Assembly: GCA_020723385.1 (NCBI GenBank)
Contig: DYIZ01000053.1
Coordinates: 2,647 to 37,230 of the forward strand
Length of the DNA: 34,584 nt
Direction of reading: 5' to 3'
Source of the DNA: Candidatus Aquidulcis sp.
Lineage (GTDB): Bacteria; Chloroflexota; Anaerolineae; Anaerolineales; UBA4823
The position numbers and the translations under genes were made by a program. Each line of letters opens with the position of its first letter. Positions within the stretch are counted from its first letter, which is position 1. The notes under the pieces were generated by a model. The model worked only from the letters and a program-made list of their open reading frames with translations. It did no database searches and was not told the origin of the DNA. Positions 23,623 through 32,633 of this stretch are shown one piece after another.

Positions 23623-26025
23623 ATGATTTCCATTCGCTGGCGCAAGGTGATCCGTGATTTGTGGCTCAACCGGGCGCGCACCATCCTGATCATCCTCACC
23701 ATCGCAGTAGGCGTCTTTGCCGTGGGCGCAATCGCCGCGACGCAGATCATCTTGCAGCGCGACCTGCCGCGGCAGTACAACGCCATTGACCCCGCCCACG
23801 TTGTTTTTACGACGACCCTCTTCGAGGATGAGATGGTGAAAAGTGTGGCCTCGCTGGACGGCGTGGCAGCCGTCGAAGGCCGCCGGAATCTGCCGGTGCG
23901 GCTGCTGATTGACCCTGCCAACAATGTCTGGCGCGATCTGTTCATCTTCGTCATCACAGATTTCGAGGATCAGCAGGTTTACAAGATCGGGCACGAGCGC
24001 GGCGATTGGCCGCCCGCAAAGGGCGCGCTGGTCATGGAACGCGGCTCACTGACCTATCTCGGTCTCCAGGAGGGCCAGGCAATCACCATCAAAACCCCGC
24101 AAGGGAAACAGCGCAGCCTGCAAATTACCGGTATCGGGCACGACCTCTACCACATGCCTGCCTTTCTCGAAGGCACAGTCTACGCCTACGTCACCAGCGA
24201 CACGCTCGATTGGCTGGGACAGGAGCCTGGCTATAACGAGTTGTACGTGCGCGTGACGGGTGACGTGAAAGACACGGGCTGGATGCGCGCCATCACCGAC
24301 GAGATCAGCGACTACCTCGAAGGCGCAGGGCACACCGTCTACTACACCTACCGCCCCGAAGCCGAAAGCTACCCGCTCGATTACATCTCCGACACCGTGG
24401 TGCTTCTGCTGACCATGCTGGGCGCGTTGATCCTGCTGCTGGGCGCTTTCCTGGTTATCAATACCATCACCGCCCTCATTACGCAGCAAACGCGGCAAAT
24501 TGGGGTGATCAAGGCTGTGGGCGGGCGCACCTCGCAGGTGGCGGGAATGTACCTGGGAATGGTGGCCCTCCTCGGGATTACCGCGTCCCTGTTGGCCCTG
24601 CCGTTCAGCATGATCGGCGCGGACGCCCTCATCCGGTTCGTAGGAGAGCTGCTGAACTTCGATCTCTCGCTGGGCACGTTTCCCCCGCAGGCCATCCTGC
24701 TCCAGTTGGCAATCGGGATTCTGCTTCCGGTGCTGGTGGCGCTGCCCGTCATCCTGGGCGGGGCGCGCCGCCCGCCGGCGCAAGCCCTCAGCGAGTACGG
24801 GGCCAGCCAGGTCTGGAAAGGAATGCTGTGGATGGACGCGCTGCTGCGCCGCCTGCCCGCCCTCACCCGCCCGGCGCTGCTGGCGCTGCGCAACCCCTTC
24901 CGCCGCCGCAGCCGGTTGATCTTCTCGCTGGTCATGCTGGCGCTGGCCGGAGGCAGTTTCATCACCGTGCTCAACCTGCGCGCCTCGCTGCTGCAAACCG
25001 TGGACAACATGCTCGCCTTCTGGCAGTACGATTTCTGGGTAGACCTCAGCCGCCCGTACATGGTCGAACGCTTGCAGCAGGAAGCCGCCCGCGTCCCCGG
25101 GGTAGAGGGCTTGGAAGGCTGGGGGCTGGAAGCCACCCGCCGGGTGCGTCCCGACGGCAGCGAGAGCAACAACATCTTCCTGTTCGGCGTCCCGCCCGAC
25201 AGCCCGTATGTTTTGCCCACCCTGATGTCCGGGCGCTGGCTGGAACCCGGCGATACCAATGCCGTGGTCGTCGGCGTGGGCCTGATCAACGCCGAACCCG
25301 ACCTGGCGCTGGAGGATGAGATCGTCTTCAAAATCAACGGCGACGAGGAAACCTTCCGCATCGTCGGCGTGATCGAAATGCTCGGCAACCAGACCGTCGG
25401 CTATACAGTGTATGCCCCTTACGATTATTACACCCGGCTGGCCCACAAGGCCCATCGCGCCGACATCGCCATCGTGCGCTCACAGCCCACAGCCACGCCC
25501 GGCGAAAAACGCATCATCGCCGCAGCCCTGGAGGATCAATTCGACCAATCAGGCGTGGGCGTGCGCTCGGTGATGCAAATGCAGGACGAACGGCTGGAGA
25601 TCAACGCCGCCTTCGGCATCATCGTGGTTTTGCTGATGGTGATGGTCACGCTGCTGGCCTTCGTCGGCGGGCTGGGGCTGATGGGCACGATGAGCCTGAA
25701 CGTGATCGAGCGGGCGCGCGAGATCGGCGTGATCCGCGCCTTCGGCGGCTCCAACGCGGCCGTATTCCGCATCGTGACCCTGGAAGGCATCATGATCGGC
25801 GGAATCAGTTGGCTGTTCAGCCTGCTGCTGGCGCTGCCGCTCACCAGTTGGTTCTGTAATGTGATCGGCCTGTCGTTCCTCGACATGCCGCTGGCCTACG
25901 TTTTCTCGCCCACCGGCGCGCTGCTCTGGCTGGCGCTCGTCATCCTGCTGGCGATGCTTTCCAGCGCCCTGCCAGCCATCAACGCCGTGCGCCTGACCGT
26001 GCGCGAGGTATTGAGTTACGAGTGA
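23623..26025 (+). CDS. ABC exporter permease with two FtsX domains
   Basis: This is an 800-residue permease. A first helix at about 18-42 is followed by an external domain. Three helices at about 252-378 form the first FtsX unit. A further helix (428-450), a second external domain, and three C-terminal helices (about 665-795) form the second unit, so it is likely a fused pair like LolC/LolE or the large lipoprotein/antibiotic exporters. GAGAGG lies six bases before the ATG. It works with the ATPase upstream and the adaptor downstream. One repeat-bearing gap lies on either side. Length and topology are typical, and no break is seen. Confidence 0.93.
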   Translation: MISIRWRKVIRDLWLNRARTILIILTIAVGVFAVGAIAATQIILQRDLPRQYNAIDPAHVVFTTTLFEDEMVKSVASLDGVAAVEGRRNLPVRLLIDPANNVWRDLFIFVITDFEDQQVYKIGHERGDWPPAKGALVMERGSLTYLGLQEGQAITIKTPQGKQRSLQITGIGHDLYHMPAFLEGTVYAYVTSDTLDWLGQEPGYNELYVRVTGDVKDTGWMRAITDEISDYLEGAGHTVYYTYRPEAESYPLDYISDTVVLLLTMLGALILLLGAFLVINTITALITQQTRQIGVIKAVGGRTSQVAGMYLGMVALLGITASLLALPFSMIGADALIRFVGELLNFDLSLGTFPPQAILLQLAIGILLPVLVALPVILGGARRPPAQALSEYGASQVWKGMLWMDALLRRLPALTRPALLALRNPFRRRSRLIFSLVMLALAGGSFITVLNLRASLLQTVDNMLAFWQYDFWVDLSRPYMVERLQQEAARVPGVEGLEGWGLEATRRVRPDGSESNNIFLFGVPPDSPYVLPTLMSGRWLEPGDTNAVVVGVGLINAEPDLALEDEIVFKINGDEETFRIVGVIEMLGNQTVGYTVYAPYDYYTRLAHKAHRADIAIVRSQPTATPGEKRIIAAALEDQFDQSGVGVRSVMQMQDERLEINAAFGIIVVLLMVMVTLLAFVGGLGLMGTMSLNVIERAREIGVIRAFGGSNAAVFRIVTLEGIMIGGISWLFSLLLALPLTSWFCNVIGLSFLDMPLAYVFSPTGALLWLALVILLAMLSSALPAINAVRLTVREVLSYE

Positions 26026-26030
26026 AACTA

Positions 26031-26168
26031 GCGCCAAAAAATAAAACACAAAGGTCACGAAAGTGCGTCACAAAGTTGAAGGAAGGAAAACCAATTTAAA
26101 ACCTTCACATCCTTCGTGCTAACCTTCGTTGCCTTCGTGTTTCAAAATCCTTACATAAAAACCAATAT
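26031..26168. repeat. Long imperfect inverted repeat, copy 1
   Basis: This copy fills the gap between the permease and the adaptor. The left arm contains AAACACAAAGG and the right arm CCTTCGTGTTTCAAAATC followed by ACATAAAAA. The same landmarks in the same order occur at 30437-30570, so the two belong to one family. The whole element can fold into a hairpin of about 120 bases. There is no T-tract terminator. Confidence 0.7.
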
Positions 26169-26186
26169 TCAATCACGAGGTACACC

Positions 26187-27365
26187 ATGAAACGACAACT
26201 CACCTTCCCCCTGCTTTTCTGCGCCGCGCTGCTCCTCTCGGCCTGCTCTGGCGTCGCCCAGGCCGCCCCGGCGACAGCGACTTCGCCTGCCGCCGCGCCT
26301 GCCCTTGATGCGGTTGTGGCAGAAGGCTCGCTGGTTCCTGCCCAGGAGATGGTTCTCGCCTTCCCCGCCGGTGGGCGCGTGCTCGAAGTAGCCGCAGCCG
26401 AAGGGGATACCGTCCAAGCCGGAGATGTACTGGCCCGGCTGGAAGGCTCCGAGGCGCTCCTGGCCCAGCAGGCCGCTGCCGACCTGGAAATCATCGAAAC
26501 CCGCCAGGCCCTCGACGATCTCGAAACCGACACGCTCCTGGCGCTGTCGCTGGCCTCCGCCGAGCTGGAATCAGCCCAGAAAGATTACGATACCGCCGAG
26601 AATGCCTGGAGCGGGAAAAACGCCGCCGACCCCACGGAATTCGATACTGCGCTGATCAATTACATCGAAGCCGAAACCACCGTGCGCGAGGCGCAGGAAA
26701 AAGTCAACGATGAAGCCGGCCAGCCCAAAGATTCCCCCAGCCGCCAGCAAGCCGACGACGATTTACTGCGCGAGCAAGCCCGCCGCGCCGAAGCCTACGC
26801 CGCCCTGCTCACCGACTACGAAAACCCCCAAGAGGGCAGCCAGACCGGCGCCCGCACCACGCTGCTCAAAGCCATCACCCGCCTGGAGACCGCCCGCGCC
26901 CGCCTGTCCGACCTGAACGGCGGCGCCGACCCCGATCTCCGGGCGCTGCTCGACGCCCGCCTGGCGGCTGCCCAGGCGGCGCGCGACGCCGCCCAGGAGG
27001 GACTGAGCGCCCTCGAAATCCGCGCCCCATGGGCGGGCGTGCTGGTCTTATGGGATCTGGTTGTGGGAGAAGTGGCGCTGCCCGGCCAGCCGGTAGGCGC
27101 GCTGGCTGATTTTTCGGCCTGGTTCGTCGAGACCACCGATCTCACCGAGAACGGCGTGGTGCTGATCTCAACCGGCGACGAAGTCGAAATAACGGTGGAT
27201 GCGCTGCCCGGAGAGGCCTTCAACGGCGTGATCGAATCCATCCAGGGCAAAGGCGAGAAATACCAGGGCGACATGACCTACAAGGCCCGCATTCGCATGA
27301 CCCAACACGATCCGCGTTGGTACTGGAATATGAACGTGAAGGTGACCATCCCGATAAAGGATTGA
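26187..27365 (+). CDS. Membrane-fusion (HlyD/MacA-like) adaptor lipoprotein
   Basis: This 392-residue adaptor of the ABC exporter has a signal peptide ending at lipobox LSAC (Cys20). A lipoyl/barrel-sandwich half (FPAGGRVLEVAAAEGDTVQAGD as positions 58-79) precedes a long Ala/Glu-rich coiled coil (about 85-275). The second half-motif and a beta-barrel follow to the end. The stop is followed after about 55 bases by a strong terminator, so this is the last gene of the operon. Adaptors normally bridge to an outer-membrane channel. If this is a single-membrane lineage it would act on the outer face of the membrane. Confidence 0.88.
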   Translation: MKRQLTFPLLFCAALLLSACSGVAQAAPATATSPAAAPALDAVVAEGSLVPAQEMVLAFPAGGRVLEVAAAEGDTVQAGDVLARLEGSEALLAQQAAADLEIIETRQALDDLETDTLLALSLASAELESAQKDYDTAENAWSGKNAADPTEFDTALINYIEAETTVREAQEKVNDEAGQPKDSPSRQQADDDLLREQARRAEAYAALLTDYENPQEGSQTGARTTLLKAITRLETARARLSDLNGGADPDLRALLDARLAAAQAARDAAQEGLSALEIRAPWAGVLVLWDLVVGEVALPGQPVGALADFSAWFVETTDLTENGVVLISTGDEVEITVDALPGEAFNGVIESIQGKGEKYQGDMTYKARIRMTQHDPRWYWNMNVKVTIPIKD

Positions 27366-27417
27366 TCTCAGCAGACGTTCGGTTTTCGAGATTGGTTTGG
27401 GGCGACGCCATAGCCCC

Positions 27418-27465
27418 GCGCCAACGCCAGGATATAGACTCTTCCTGGCGTTGGCGCCGTTTTAT
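27418..27465 (+). terminator. Strong Rho-independent terminator
   Basis: A perfect 15-bp stem (27418-27432 with 27443-27457, starting GCGCCAACGCC) with a 10-base loop is followed by CGTTTTATC. It closes the ATPase-permease-adaptor operon and isolates the CHAT gene. Confidence 0.9.
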
Positions 27466-27489
27466 CAAGCCTTACGTTTAGAAATTATG

Positions 27490-27513
27490 GCTCTCCCTCC
27501 TTGGCGGGGGAGC
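27490..27513. repeat. Small GC-rich hairpin upstream of the CHAT gene
   Basis: GCTCTCCCTCC pairs with GGCGGGGGAGC around a 2-base loop, with one mismatch and one G-T pair. It resembles the hairpins at 15048-15066 and 15130-15150. Confidence 0.5.
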
Positions 27514-27518
27514 TGAGG

Positions 27519-27547
27519 TTATCAAATGCAGCATACCAGGGTAAAAT
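27519..27547 (+). promoter_or_regulatory. Candidate promoter of the CHAT gene
   Basis: TTATCA (27519-27524) and TAAAAT (27542-27547) are 17 bases apart, downstream of the terminator and 54 bases before the CHAT start codon. Confidence 0.45.
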
Positions 27548-27600
27548 GATGATGAGACAATAAATAACCAGCGCATCAAATGTTTGTCGGAGGAGGGAGT

Positions 27601-29580
27601 ATGGCCCAGATGGATTATCTGGACTTCGACTTACAGATCGAACGTTCGGGGGATAATTACTGCGCCCGGGTGTTGGATTCACCGGCGGGCCAGGCCAGCA
27701 TCGAATTCAGCCTGCCCTTTTCGGATCTCGAGATCGAAAATTTCCTCCTGCGGGCGGGCCGAACCCGCCGGGGTGTGCGCCGCCTGCAATCGCCAGAGAT
27801 AGAGGCAGCGAAAAACTTCGGGGGCACTCTCTTCCAGGCCATCTTCGACCGTGATGTCAAAACCTGCCTGGCCGATAGCCTGACGGCTGCGCAACAACAG
27901 GGCGCCGGGCTGCGCCTGCGGCTGCGCTTTGCCGGAACACCGGAGTTGTTCGACCTGCCCTGGGAATATCTGCACAACCCCGCGCTGAACCGATTCATCT
28001 CTCTCTCGAATGAAACCCCGCTTGTACGCTATATTGACTTGCCGGAAAAAATCAAGCCGCTGGAGGTGCGCCCGCCTTTGAAAGTATTGGTGATGATTGC
28101 CAGCCCCGGCGACTATCCCACTCTGGATGTGGCAGAGGAATGGACGCGTCTGAAGGCATCTTTACGTGACCTTGAACAGCGCGGCCTGGTCGTGATCGAG
28201 CGCCTGGAAACCGCCTCGCTGGCGGCCTTGCAGCGGCAATTGCGCCAGGGTGAGTATCACATTTTTCACTTCATCGGGCATGGCATGTTCGATCAACAAA
28301 CCCAGGATGGTGTTCTGCTGCTGGAAGATGAGCGCGGACGCGGCCGGGCAGTCAGCGGGCAATACCTGGGTACACTCCTGCACGACGCCCGCACCCTGCG
28401 GCTGGCAATCTTGAATGCCTGCGAAGGGGCGCGCACTTCCCGCAGCGATCCCTTCGCCGGCGCAGCCCAGAGTCTGGTGCAGCAGGGTGTCCCCGCGGTG
28501 ATTGCCATGCAGTTCGAGATCACCGATCAGGCTGCCATCACCCTGTCGCGAGAATTCTATGCTGCCCTGGCAGATGGTTATCCAGTAGATGCCGCTTTGG
28601 TCGAAGCCCGCAAGGCTATCTTTGCCCAGGGGAACGACATCGAGTGGGGAACGCCCGTGCTGTACCTGCGCGCCCCAGATGGCCGCATTTTCGATGTCTC
28701 ACAGCAAGCTGAGCGGCCCGCGGCGAGAGCAATCGAGGCGCCATCCCCCGAGAGCACATCGCCAGCCAAGACCACCGTATCACGCCGTCGCCTGCCAAAA
28801 TGGGCCTGGGCAGTCACAGCAGGCGCGTTGGTTGTGGCAATCATCCTGTTGGCATCTACCCTTCCCAGCTTATTCGCGGGAAAAGTGGCATCCCACACCC
28901 CCACTGTGACCAGTGAGCAGGCTGTTACCAACACGCCGACCACCACCAGCGCGCCGGTGAGCAGCGGCAGCCCTGCTCTCTATGATGATTTCAACAACCC
29001 GGACTATGCCGGTAGTTTCGACCCCTTCCGTTGGACTTATTTCACCGCATCTCCCAACAAGGCTTTCCAGCAGGATGGCGTGCTGGTCATCACCCAGGGC
29101 AAAGAAAAACCCTACGAGATCACCCGTCTGGTTGCGCTGGATTATTCCGATTACATTTTGAACGCCCCAACCTTCTTTGAGGCCAAAGTCAGGCTCAGCC
29201 CAGAGGAACATGCCGGCGTCGCAGAAATCGTTCTTCTGGCGACCCTGTCTGACTCGACAGAGTGGTACGCAGCGTGCGTTTTGAGCGAGACTCTCGCCAA
29301 TTGTATGGATGCGCTCCTGCCTTCTGGCGATAACACCTATGAGGCAGGCGGTGTGCCACACGCCTATGGGAATTGGTATACCCTGCGCATCGAGATAGAT
29401 CCCGCCACGATGATGCTCACCTACCAGGTAGATGGACAACGAATCGGCATGCACATACCGGCAGATGCCGCTGCGCTGAAAGGAGTAAAATTCAACTTTG
29501 CCCTGGGTGTATTGGGGGAATCAGATAGCGGGACTGTCACCGCCTCTTTTGACGATGTGAGCGCTGGTCCGATCAAATAA
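27601..29580 (+). CDS. Membrane-anchored CHAT-domain (caspase-like) protein with external concanavalin-like domain
   Basis: This 659-residue protein starts at the ATG at 27601, with a strong GGAGGAGG site just upstream; an ATG at 27580 lies before that site. Residues 1-150 form an N-terminal domain often found before CHAT. Residues 160-360 are a CHAT peptidase domain with catalytic His227 in FIGHGMF and Cys274 in LNACEGAR. A Ser/Thr/Pro linker and one membrane helix (401-422) follow. Residues about 450-658 form an external beta-rich domain (YDDFNNP, FEAKVRLSP, WYTLRIEID) like LamG/concanavalin lectins. The protease lies inside and a possible glycan or envelope sensor outside. It is a single-gene unit between two exporter clusters. 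The substrate is unknown. Confidence 0.88.
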   Translation: MAQMDYLDFDLQIERSGDNYCARVLDSPAGQASIEFSLPFSDLEIENFLLRAGRTRRGVRRLQSPEIEAAKNFGGTLFQAIFDRDVKTCLADSLTAAQQQGAGLRLRLRFAGTPELFDLPWEYLHNPALNRFISLSNETPLVRYIDLPEKIKPLEVRPPLKVLVMIASPGDYPTLDVAEEWTRLKASLRDLEQRGLVVIERLETASLAALQRQLRQGEYHIFHFIGHGMFDQQTQDGVLLLEDERGRGRAVSGQYLGTLLHDARTLRLAILNACEGARTSRSDPFAGAAQSLVQQGVPAVIAMQFEITDQAAITLSREFYAALADGYPVDAALVEARKAIFAQGNDIEWGTPVLYLRAPDGRIFDVSQQAERPAARAIEAPSPESTSPAKTTVSRRRLPKWAWAVTAGALVVAIILLASTLPSLFAGKVASHTPTVTSEQAVTNTPTTTSAPVSSGSPALYDDFNNPDYAGSFDPFRWTYFTASPNKAFQQDGVLVITQGKEKPYEITRLVALDYSDYILNAPTFFEAKVRLSPEEHAGVAEIVLLATLSDSTEWYAACVLSETLANCMDALLPSGDNTYEAGGVPHAYGNWYTLRIEIDPATMMLTYQVDGQRIGMHIPADAAALKGVKFNFALGVLGESDSGTVTASFDDVSAGPIK

Positions 29581-29597
29581 ATCAGTGGATGAGCGGC

Positions 29598-29639
29598 TTG
29601 TCAACCCGGAGGATCAAAAACAGCCACTTCTGTTGACAA
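29598..29639. repeat. 8-bp inverted repeat after the CHAT gene
   Basis: TTGTCAAC (29598-29605) pairs with GTTGACAA (29632-29639) in the short convergent gap. No T-tract follows, so its role in termination is doubtful. Confidence 0.4.
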
Positions 29640-29674
29640 CGCTCAGCAGTGTCAACAGGCAACAGAGAAAAGCG

Positions 29675-30409
29675 CTATTCCTGGCTGCGCGTTTCCAGCA
29701 TTTGGATCAGGGCATTCAGGAGCATCGAATTGACTCCGGAGGCCCGCCCGCCAAAACCGGCCTGGCGGGTGGCCATCGCTGATGCATCGGGAGTGCCCTG
29801 GATGAAGCCTCCCGCTCCGCTGCCATCTCCGGGAACGAAGCCCCCATCCGGCGGAACGCCTCCGCCTCCCGGAAATCCGCCCTCGCCGCCGCCTGGGAAT
29901 CCACCCTGGCCGCCGCCCGGCCCGCCGCTGCCATCCCGGGGAAATCCTCCCCCGGCTTCGAGCGTTTCCCGGAATCCCGGCGTCGCCTGCGCCTCAGCGA
30001 AACCGCCGCCGCCCCCGCCGATCCCCAAAGTTTGCATCAATTCCATCATCTGCTGGTTGGTGAGCTGCATCGCCTCGATGGACTGGGTTTGCTCGGCGGT
30101 CATCGTTTCCTGGATTTGCGCCACCAGCGCCTCGATTTCTACCGTCGCGGCGGTGTCGCTGGCGCTCAAACTCTGGTAAGCCTGCCATAACGGCAACAGC
30201 TCGGCAGCCTGTTCTGGCGTCACCGCCAACTCAGTATCTTCCAGCTTGAGCGTGCCCACCGCCAGTTGGCTGACAAGCGGCAGGGCTGAAGCGCCGGGAT
30301 CGCCGGTTTGGGTGCTGCCGGCGGTTGTCGTGGCATTGGCCTTGCTGCACGCCGCAATAAGGAGCGAGGTGATCAGCACAAAGATCAACAGCGAAATTTT
30401 TATTTTCAT
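29675..30409 (-). CDS. Gly-rich secreted lipoprotein linked to the MacAB-like operon
   Basis: This 244-residue lipoprotein has a signal peptide with lipobox IAAC (Cys21). A helical segment (about 45-130, Gln/Glu/Met-rich, including AEQTQSIEAMQLTNQQMMEL) is followed by a Gly/Pro/Phe low-complexity stretch with repeated GGFPGGG units (about 130-205). The C-terminal tail is helical. No catalytic motif is seen. AGGA stands eight bases before the ATG. It follows the permease of the second exporter across a repeat-bearing gap, on the same strand, so it may be an accessory or the substrate of that exporter. It converges with the CHAT gene. Confidence 0.75.
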   Translation of the reverse strand: MKIKISLLIFVLITSLLIAACSKANATTTAGSTQTGDPGASALPLVSQLAVGTLKLEDTELAVTPEQAAELLPLWQAYQSLSASDTAATVEIEALVAQIQETMTAEQTQSIEAMQLTNQQMMELMQTLGIGGGGGGFAEAQATPGFRETLEAGGGFPRDGSGGPGGGQGGFPGGGEGGFPGGGGVPPDGGFVPGDGSGAGGFIQGTPDASAMATRQAGFGGRASGVNSMLLNALIQMLETRSQE

Positions 30410-30436
30410 AGATTTTTCCTATCCCGGACAAGTTGG

Positions 30437-30570
30437 AGCCAAAAAGAAATTAAACACAAAGGTGCGTAAGGGCAACACGAAGGATACAAAGAAAAACTTC
30501 TTAAAAATCTTCGTGATCTTTGTGAAAGCCTTTGTTACCTTTGTGTTTCAAAATCACCACATAAAAAGCA
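30437..30570. repeat. Long imperfect inverted repeat, copy 2
   Basis: Perfect terminal arms AAACACAAAGGT and ACCTTTGTGTTT, with further pairing inside (CACGAAG with CTTCGTG), form a hairpin of about 100 bases. Flanking GAGCCAAAAAG and TTTCAAAATC/ACATAAAAA match copy 1 at 26031-26168. It lies between the permease stop and the lipoprotein start. Confidence 0.75.
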
Positions 30571-30590
30571 AAGACTCGATTCGTAGGTTA

Positions 30591-31826
30591 CTACTCATGC
30601 CGCAGGGCTTCGATGGGATCGAGCTGCGCGGCTTTGTTGGCCGGGTAGAACCCGAAGAAGATGCCCACTGCCGCGGCGGAGCCGAACGCCAGCAGGATGG
30701 AATTGGGCACCAACACAGTACGCATCGAGCCAAGTTGATTGAACAGCCACGATCCGCCCACGCCGCCAACCACACCGAGCAGCCCGCCGGTCAGGCTGAG
30801 CATCAGCGCTTCGGTGAGGAACTGCCAGCGGATGTCGCCGGGGGTGGCCCCAGTAGCCTGGCGGATGCCGATTTCGCGCGTGCGCTCGGTGACGCTGACC
30901 AGCATGATATTCATAATGCCAATGCCGCCCACCACCAGCGAAACCGCCGCCACCCACGCCAGCAGCGAACGAAACGACTCGGTGGTGGCCGCCTGCGTGT
31001 CAATGATTTCCTGCTGCGTGCGAACCGTGAAGGGCAGGTCTTCCATGGTTGCATCATGGCGCTTTGCAAGCAAAATCTCGATCTGCGTGATGACGCCATC
31101 CATCACCTCCTGGTTTTCCACCTGCACCGTGATCGTATTGACCATATTTCCCGCAAAGCGGGCAAACATGGCCGGGGTGAACTTCTCGAACATCAGGCTG
31201 ATCGGGACGTACATGCGGGCGTCGTAATCGGTGTTGGCGACCACGCCTTTCTCTTCCATCACACCCATCACGTACAGCTTGACGGTTCCCACGGTGATCT
31301 TCTGCCCCACCGGGTTTTCTTCGCCGAACAGGTCTTGCGCCAGGCTGTAACCCAACACGGCCACTTTGGCCGTGTTGTCCAGGTCTTTCTGGGTGAGGAA
31401 ACGCCCCTGGGCCACCGTCAGCCCGCGGATTTCGGGGTAATCAATCGTCGTGCCGACTACCGTCACGCCGTCGCTCGATACATTACCAGCCTTGACCGCC
31501 AGCGTGGAATTGCGCTCGACCAGCACGCCGGTGATATTCTTGACCGACGAGCGGATAGCCAGGGCGTCATCATAAGTCAGATCATTGGAGCTTCCGCCTG
31601 GCTGACGCGCCCCCGGTCCCGCCGCGCTGAACGCCTGACTGACGAACAACAGGTTGGTTCCAAGCGTTTCGATGCGGTCGGCGATGGTGGCTTCGGTCCC
31701 GGCGCTGACCGCCACCATGATGATCACTGCCGCCACCCCGATGATGACGCCCAGCATGGTGAGCAGCGAGCGCAGCTTGTTGCGGGAAACGCCTTCCCAA
31801 GCGATTTGCAATACTTCACCAATCAT
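30591..31826 (-). CDS. ABC exporter permease, MacB type
   Basis: This 411-residue permease has the MacB layout. Helix 1 is at about 22-44, after the amphipathic start EVLQIAWEGVSRNKLRSLL. A large external domain follows (about 50-280), then three C-terminal helices of the FtsX fold (about 285-400). The motif TREIGIRQATGATPGDI is characteristic of the family. It starts three bases after the ATPase stop, so the two are tightly coupled. Unlike the double-FtsX permease of the other cluster, this one has a single FtsX unit and must act as a dimer. Confidence 0.94.
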   Translation of the reverse strand: MIGEVLQIAWEGVSRNKLRSLLTMLGVIIGVAAVIIMVAVSAGTEATIADRIETLGTNLLFVSQAFSAAGPGARQPGGSSNDLTYDDALAIRSSVKNITGVLVERNSTLAVKAGNVSSDGVTVVGTTIDYPEIRGLTVAQGRFLTQKDLDNTAKVAVLGYSLAQDLFGEENPVGQKITVGTVKLYVMGVMEEKGVVANTDYDARMYVPISLMFEKFTPAMFARFAGNMVNTITVQVENQEVMDGVITQIEILLAKRHDATMEDLPFTVRTQQEIIDTQAATTESFRSLLAWVAAVSLVVGGIGIMNIMLVSVTERTREIGIRQATGATPGDIRWQFLTEALMLSLTGGLLGVVGGVGGSWLFNQLGSMRTVLVPNSILLAFGSAAAVGIFFGFYPANKAAQLDPIEALRHE

Positions 31827-31829
31827 CGC

Positions 31830-32633
31830 TCAACCCTCCACCGGTATAGCCGTAGATTGCACCGATTCCTGGGCAACGCGGCCATCCCGCAGGTGGATCA
31901 CCCGCTGGGCGTGACCGGCATTCTCGGCGTCGTGGGTGATCATCACAATCGTGCGGCCGCGTTCGTGCAGTGAGTGCAAAATTTCCATGATTTCCTTCCC
32001 GGAGCGGGAATCAAGGTTACCGGTCGGCTCGTCGGCCAGGATCAGGGCGGGGTCGTTGATCAGGGCGCGGGCAATCGCCATGCGCTGCTGCTGCCCACCG
32101 GACATTTCTTTGGGCCGGTGTTTCTCCCGGTCGGTGAGACCCACCGCGGCCAGGGTACTGCGGGCCAGCGTCTGCCGCTCTTTTTGGGAGATGCGCCCGT
32201 TACGCCGGTAAACCATCGGGAGCAAGACATTCTGCAAAGCCGTCGCCTGCGGCAGCAGATTGTAAGACTGGAAGATGAAACCGATCTTCTTGCCGCGAAT
32301 GTGGGCCAATTGGGATCGGTTCATCCGGCTGATATCCTGGCCCGCCAGGCAGTAGCTGCCCTTCGTGGGGCGGTCGAGGCAGCCCAGGATGTTCATCAGC
32401 GTGCTCTTCCCCGAGCCGGAAGGCCCCATGATGGCCACGAACTCCCCGGCCCGGATGTGCAGGCTGATCCCGTCCAGCGCGACCACCTGCACGTCGCCCA
32501 TTTTGTAGACTTTGGTCATCTCGTTGACCTCGATGATGGTCTCGGGGGTGTCGGTCACGGCGTCAGCGGTCATTGGTTGATCTCCGCCGCTGGACTGTCG
32601 TCCAGCGGAAGCAAAGCTAACGACGGCGGTCAT
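31830..32633 (-). CDS. ABC exporter ATPase, MacB/LolD type
   Basis: This is the nucleotide-binding subunit for the adjacent MacB-like permease. Walker A GPSGSGKS is at 70-77, the signature is [15 protein letters not shown], and Walker [14 protein letters not shown] and H-loop ITHD follow. Two starts are possible. The ATG at 32633 overlaps the adaptor stop (ATGA) and gives 267 residues. The ATG at 32573 gives 247, near the usual family length. Both are preceded by GGAGA and by almost the same sequence, as if the start region had been duplicated. Confidence 0.94.
   Translation of the reverse strand: MTAVVSFASAGRQSSGGDQPMTADAVTDTPETIIEVNEMTKVYKMGDVQVVALDGISLHIRAGEFVAIMGPSGSGKSTLMNILGCLDRPTKGSYCLAGQDISRMNRSQLAHIRGKKIGFIFQSYNLLPQATALQNVLLPMVYRRNGRISQKERQTLARSTLAAVGLTDREKHRPKEMSGGQQQRMAIARALINDPALILADEPTGNLDSRSGKEIMEILHSLHERGRTIVMITHDAENAGHAQRVIHLRDGRVAQESVQSTAIPVEG

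Noticed and set aside
24046-25455. Minus-strand open frame of 469 codons opposite the double-FtsX permease
   Set aside because: Composition is Gln/His/Gly-biased as expected for an antisense shadow of a GC-rich gene; the permease has consistent membrane helices.
29716-30031. GGFPGGG-type Gly-rich tandem units as a possible CRISPR-like or DNA repeat array
   Set aside because: The units are short, irregular and in frame with a coding sequence; they are a low-complexity protein region with no spacers.
30246-31973. Plus-strand open frame of 575 codons opposite the MacB-like permease
   Set aside because: Runs through the intergenic inverted repeat and is His/Arg-rich; the minus strand encodes a typical MacB.
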